From contig JAQSEB010000011.1 in the NCBI GenBank assembly GCA_030063045.1, forward strand, positions 310,001 to 374,000: a stretch of DNA of 64,000 bases. Direction: 5' to 3'. A program made the translations under genes and the position numbers. This document shows, piece by piece, positions 60,008 through 64,000 of the stretch. How positions within the stretch are numbered: position 1 is the first letter of the stretch; every line of letters starts with the position of its first letter. Source of the stretch: Pratylenchus scribneri. Lineage: Eukaryota > Nematoda > Chromadorea > Rhabditida > Pratylenchidae. The notes beneath the pieces are model-generated. The model ran no database searches, had not been told where the DNA came from, and saw only the letters and a list, made by a program, of their open reading frames with translations.

Positions 60008-63000
60008 TCACTTTTCTCCGCCTCCCGAAGATGATCCTTCGACCGTATCCGAATTTGCACCATCAAAATTTTCCAATGAATCTGCGGCCCCAATTCCAGT
60101 TTCCTCATTTTCATTGGCCCCTCCTCCTTCCAGAATCATTATTCCCTCCTCCAAATCGCCCAATTCGCTGCCCCCACAAATCGAGGAAAATGTTCGGCCA
60201 GCTGCGAAATTCAAAAATTATTTAAAAGTTAAGGAATTTATTTCAATTTTAACAAAAATAATTTTATTTTTTTTAATAATTTTAATTTTTTTTCTAATAT
60301 TAAATACATAAAATATGGCCAATCCCCTTAATTTTTTGTCCCAAAATTGATTAAATTTTGCCAATTTCTTTATTTAATTTTTTTATTTTTTACCTCCAAT
60401 GCTTCCTCCCCCACTTCCCCCTCCCCCTCCTCCTCCTCCAAGGCAATCGGCATTGAATGCATTTTGTAAAATTTCCATTCTTTTGTTCATCATCCTCAAA
60501 TCCGCTGCATAAATTCGCTTTTCCTCCTCCAATTTGAGGCAATCCATTTTTAATTGCCTTTGGGCCGATTGCAATTCTGCCTCCCTCCTTTTTCCTTCAT
60601 TCATTTGTTCTTGCAATGACAGTATCTCCTTCCTCAACCGCCTTTTTCCCTCCATTTCCCTTTCTTTTGCTGCACGTTCCTCCGCCAATTGTTGCTGCAC
60701 GGAATCCAAATCGTCTTTCAATTTGTTCAAAATTGCCTATAAAAATTGAATTAATAATGAAAATTTATGTGAGAATTAATTAATCGGAAGAATTTTATCT
60801 AACCTAATATGGGCCCAATTTAACATCAATTCTATTCATTCAACATTATCTTTTAATCTAGTTTTAATCTAATCCCTAGTCTAGTTAATATTTTTACGAA
60901 AACCCATTTTATTTACGATATATAATATTGCAGAAAATTCGATATTTTCAGATAGTGCCTAAAATTATGGTACAGTGAAGTATTGGTGAATGATACTCTC
61001 ATCTTAATTCATTTTATAAAGATCATTTACCTAATTAAACAGCTCTAAAATTAAATTTTTTAAACTGTAAAATTTCCAAATATAGAATAAAGCTTGAGTG
61101 CACAATTTCAATTAATCTATAGATTTATTTTTATTTGTTCACCTCAATCCTCTGCCTTTGTGCCTGTTCCAATTCCAATTTTGCTTGGCAATCGCGCAGC
61201 CTCAATTCGGTCATTTCCAGCCTCTGTCTTTCCACATAATTTTGGCTGCTGAATTCCGTATCCACCGATGCCTTTGTCAATTCAGTCTTCAAATATAAAT
61301 TAAATTGAAATATCTTCACCCCCATGTTACCTTTAATTCCCGTAATTCCCTCTCCAATTGGGCAATTTGTTCCAATTGAGTGCGCATTTGGATTTGGTCC
61401 ATCCCAGCGAATTCGGCCAATGATTTTTCGCGTTTCAATGCTTTCTATGTTTGAATTATAATTCCAATTATTTAATTAAATTATTTAATTAATTAATTTA
61501 TTTAATTAAAATTCGCCCCACTTGGAGTTGCCCATCATGTTCATGTGCCAATGCCGTCGCTGCATTCTTTTCTCGAATTGCCAAAACCAATTTTTGTTCA
61601 GCAGCCAATTTTGTGCTCAATGCACTGTCCAACTAAAGAAACTCACTAAAAATAATATTTTTTATTTTACTTCTGCCCGAATTTGTGCATATTCATTTTC
61701 TGCTGCCAATTGAGCACGAAATGCAGCCAATTTTTCAGTTTCGGCTTCTTCTGAAATTCAATTTTAAATGATTAATTTAATATTTATATTCCCAAACCAA
61801 TTTGTTGGCGAAGAGTTCGAAGTTGTGTTTGTCGGTCGAATGTGTTTTCTCGATCCTTGGCCAATTGTTGAGTGCTTTGGACGAGTGCAAGAGCCTTGGC
61901 CAGTTTCCTTTTCAGTGTACGATTTGCACTCATCAATGATGATGAACTACGGAAATAATTTAAATGAATTGTTTATTTTTACAAAAATTAGTTCTCTTTT
62001 AAAAAATAAAAAAAAAAGAATATTCCAAATTCCACACCTTTGTGCCAAATCAATCATTGAACCGGCCATTGAACCAATTTGGCTTCCTCCCATTTTCTTT
62101 TCTGCTGCATTTTTCTGCTTAATCAATGCCATATTTTCGGCAATTGCCTCCTCTAATTGACTCTCCAATTGACGAATTCGCCGTTCATTTTGAATTCTGT
62201 GAAAATGCACAAATTTATTTTAAAAAATAGTATAAACAGAAGGATTGGTTGGATTTAATTTTAAATGAAAAGAATATTGCGATATAACTGAAATTATTTT
62301 CCTTTTAAAGAAAATGTTTACTAAGTTTTAATTCTTTCCTGAAAATGTTCGTCAAGTTTTATTTCTAAATGTTCGCCAAGTTTTATTTCTAAATGTTCGC
62401 CAAGTTTTATTTCTAAGTGTTCGCCAAGTTTTATTTCTGAATGTTCGCCAAGTTGTATTTCTAAATGTTCGCCAAGTTGTATTTCTAAATGTTCGCCAAG
62501 TTTTATTTCTGAATGTTCGCCAAGTTTTATTTCTAAATGTTCGCCAAGTTTTATTTCTGAATGTTCGCCAAGTTTTATTTCTAAATGTTCGCCAAGTTTT
62601 ATTTCTGAATGTTCGCCAAGTTTTATTTCTAAAGGTTCGCCAAGTTTTATTTCTAAATGTTCGCCAAGTTTTATTTCTAAATGTTCGCCAAGTTTTATTT
62701 CTAAATGTTCGCCAAGTTTTATTTCTAAATGTTCGCCAAGTTTTATTTTTAAATGTTCGCCAAGTTTTATTTCTAAATGTTCGCCAAGTTTTATTTCTAA
62801 ATGTTCGCCAAGTTTTATTTCTAAATGTTCGCCAAGTTTTATTTCTAAATGTTCGCCAAGTTTTATTTCTAAATGTTCGCCAAGTTTTATTTCTAAATGT
62901 TCGCCAAGTTTTATTTCTAAATGTTCGCCAAGTTTTATTTCTAAATGTTCGCCAAGTTTTATTTCTAAATGTTCGCCAAGTTTTATTTCTAAGTGTTCGC

Positions 63001-63534
63001 CAAGTTTTATTTCTTTGTGTTATCTTCGAAATACCATATGCCTTCTCTTATAATTAATATTTGCTTTAATATTTCTAATTTTAACTAAAATAATAAAAAT
63101 TCTAAATTTTTTTAATTCATGTCGAACAAAATATTAAAATGAATATTTCACCTAATCTGTTCCAATTCATTTTGTTTTGCCTCATTTTCTCTTTGAATTT
63201 CGATTCTTTTTCGGGATTCCTTCAAATTCGCTTCCAATTGTTTGCGTTCCAATTGCTCTTTTTGCTCCAAGACTCGATCCAATTGCTCTCGAACCCGAGA
63301 AAGGTCATCGTTTGTGCTGGAAAATTATGAAAAAATGAAAATCAATTTCGAATTAATTTTTTCGATTTATTTTTGTACCTTTTTTGCCTTCGCTCCATTC
63401 GTTCATTTTTGCACCGCAAATCGTCCATTTCCGCCTCTAAGTCCTTCAATTGTTCCAAAGCCTTTTGTGCCTTTTGCTGCGTAAAATGTTCTCGATCGAT
63501 TACATCGGCCAATTGACGCTTCAAATCCATTGTC
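60008..63534 (-). CDS. Coiled-coil protein resembling a myosin-XVIII tail (partial)
   Basis: Exons run from 63534 down to the stop at 60008-60010 and continue in phase with upstream sequence, so the start is probably beyond the window. Nearly all of it is long coiled coil: RQLADVIDREHFTQQKAQKA, DDLRCKNERMERRQKRY, NERRIRQLESQLEEA, ANRTLKRKLAKALALVQ, LRTLRQQIEEAETEKL, VERQRLEMTELRLRDCQAKL, NKLKDDLDSVQQQLAEERAA, RRLRKEILSLQEQMNEG, then a Gly/Ser-rich hinge and an acidic end. Order and spacing of these blocks recall the C-terminal tail of unconventional myosin XVIII, but coiled coils are easy to confuse and no motor domain is in view. The intron at 62.2-63.1 kb contains a minisatellite. Confidence 0.5.
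62330..63016. repeat. Minisatellite in an intron, 24-base unit
   Basis: About 28 copies of TTCGCCAAGTTTTATTTCTAAATG with rare changes (CTGAATG, TTGTATT). Very homogeneous, so recently expanded or homogenised. Confidence 0.92.
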
Positions 63535-64000
63535 TGGAAATAAAAATTACAGTAACTTATTTTGGTAAAAAATATTATTTAAAAGACAATAAAATTTTTG
63601 CAAATAAAAATTAATTATTGGGAAATATTTTGCATAATTCATGACTAATTTTAAACAATAATACATTATTAATATTAATTAATCAAAATAAAATTTTCTT
63701 GCGCAATCAGCATTTTCGCCCATTTTTATTGCGCAAAGTTTTCCATATATTTTTAAAAGTATGTAAATGGAAGGAGTGAAAAATGGAATTTGAAATGTGA
63801 ATAATATTTTTATGGCCTTTTATTTGGGCGATACTGCGAATGCGGTGGAATTGTGTGAGAAAGTTGGGTGGAAGAAAACGAATCGATTCGATTGTTTGTT
63901 CCTATTCCCCAATAAAAACAGTCAGGCCAATAAACCATTAGCCAAACAAATTATAAAGAAAGGAGGGAACAAATTATTATTTTTCTGTAAATTCAATTTT
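63535..64000. other. Window end: intron/intergenic with a possible gene start
   Basis: On the plus strand ATG 63812 opens a frame to the window end (63 codons) with protein-like composition (MAFYLGDTANAVELCEKVGW). It may be the first exon of a gene extending beyond 64000, or chance sequence inside the coiled-coil gene. Confidence 0.3.

Overview
The window is nuclear DNA from a nematode. It is AT-rich, and most genes are broken by many 45-60 base introns. Likely trans-splice acceptors sit just before several start codons, and a few introns use GC-AG borders. Recognisable worm genes include PP2A catalytic subunit, RTEL1 helicase, a MAGI-type PDZ protein, BTB and SPRY proteins, a peptide-type GPCR and an ShKT-domain secreted protein. 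The exact taxon cannot be fixed from the sequence; a tylenchid, possibly a plant parasite, is a guess from base composition, GC-AG introns and the secreted novelties.

Layout. 1-1.64 kb: 3' end of a decayed LTR retrotransposon. 1.65-3.2 kb: small membrane-protein gene. 4.4-5.9 kb: gene made of two tandem copies of a domain that also forms the N-terminus of the DNA polymerase further on. 6.5-10.9 kb (-): RTEL1 helicase. 11.1-12.4 kb (-): BTB protein. 13.2-15.3 kb (+): SPRY protein. 16.3-18.0 kb (+): small RING-finger gene. 19.4-27.3 kb: virus/transposon-like island of uninterrupted ORFs. 27.7-29.1 kb (-): C-terminal exons of a MAGI protein. 32.7-33.8 kb (-): small secreted-protein candidate. 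36.0-38.1 kb (-): PP2A catalytic subunit. 42.7-43.4 kb (+): single-LIM protein. 44.9-46.7 kb (-), 49.5-52.2 kb (+) and 57.8-59.7 kb (+): three predicted secreted proteins of unknown role. 55.7-57.4 kb (+): GPCR. 60.0-63.5 kb (-): coiled-coil tail resembling myosin-XVIII.

The most interesting part is the island at 19.4-27.3 kb. It carries a 1370-residue protein-primed family-B DNA polymerase of Polinton/Maverick-like type, divergently paired with a full-length intronless innexin. Beyond these lie a stand-alone PAZ-domain protein, two ORFans and a small SPKK-rich basic protein. Every ORF has its own TATA box and several share a CTCCGCC or CCACGCCC box upstream. In a genome where neighbouring genes are cut every 100-250 bases, this looks like one transcriptionally compact mobile or viral genome that captured a gap-junction gene and a small-RNA-binding domain. 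Integrase, ATPase, protease and capsid genes were not found, so the element is partial, reduced, or of a different class.

Repeats are prominent: five minisatellite arrays (two inside introns of RTEL1 and the myosin-like gene), a dispersed element in four copies, a short palindromic GAGTACTCG element, and an abrupt CCG-triplet block inside the virus-like island.
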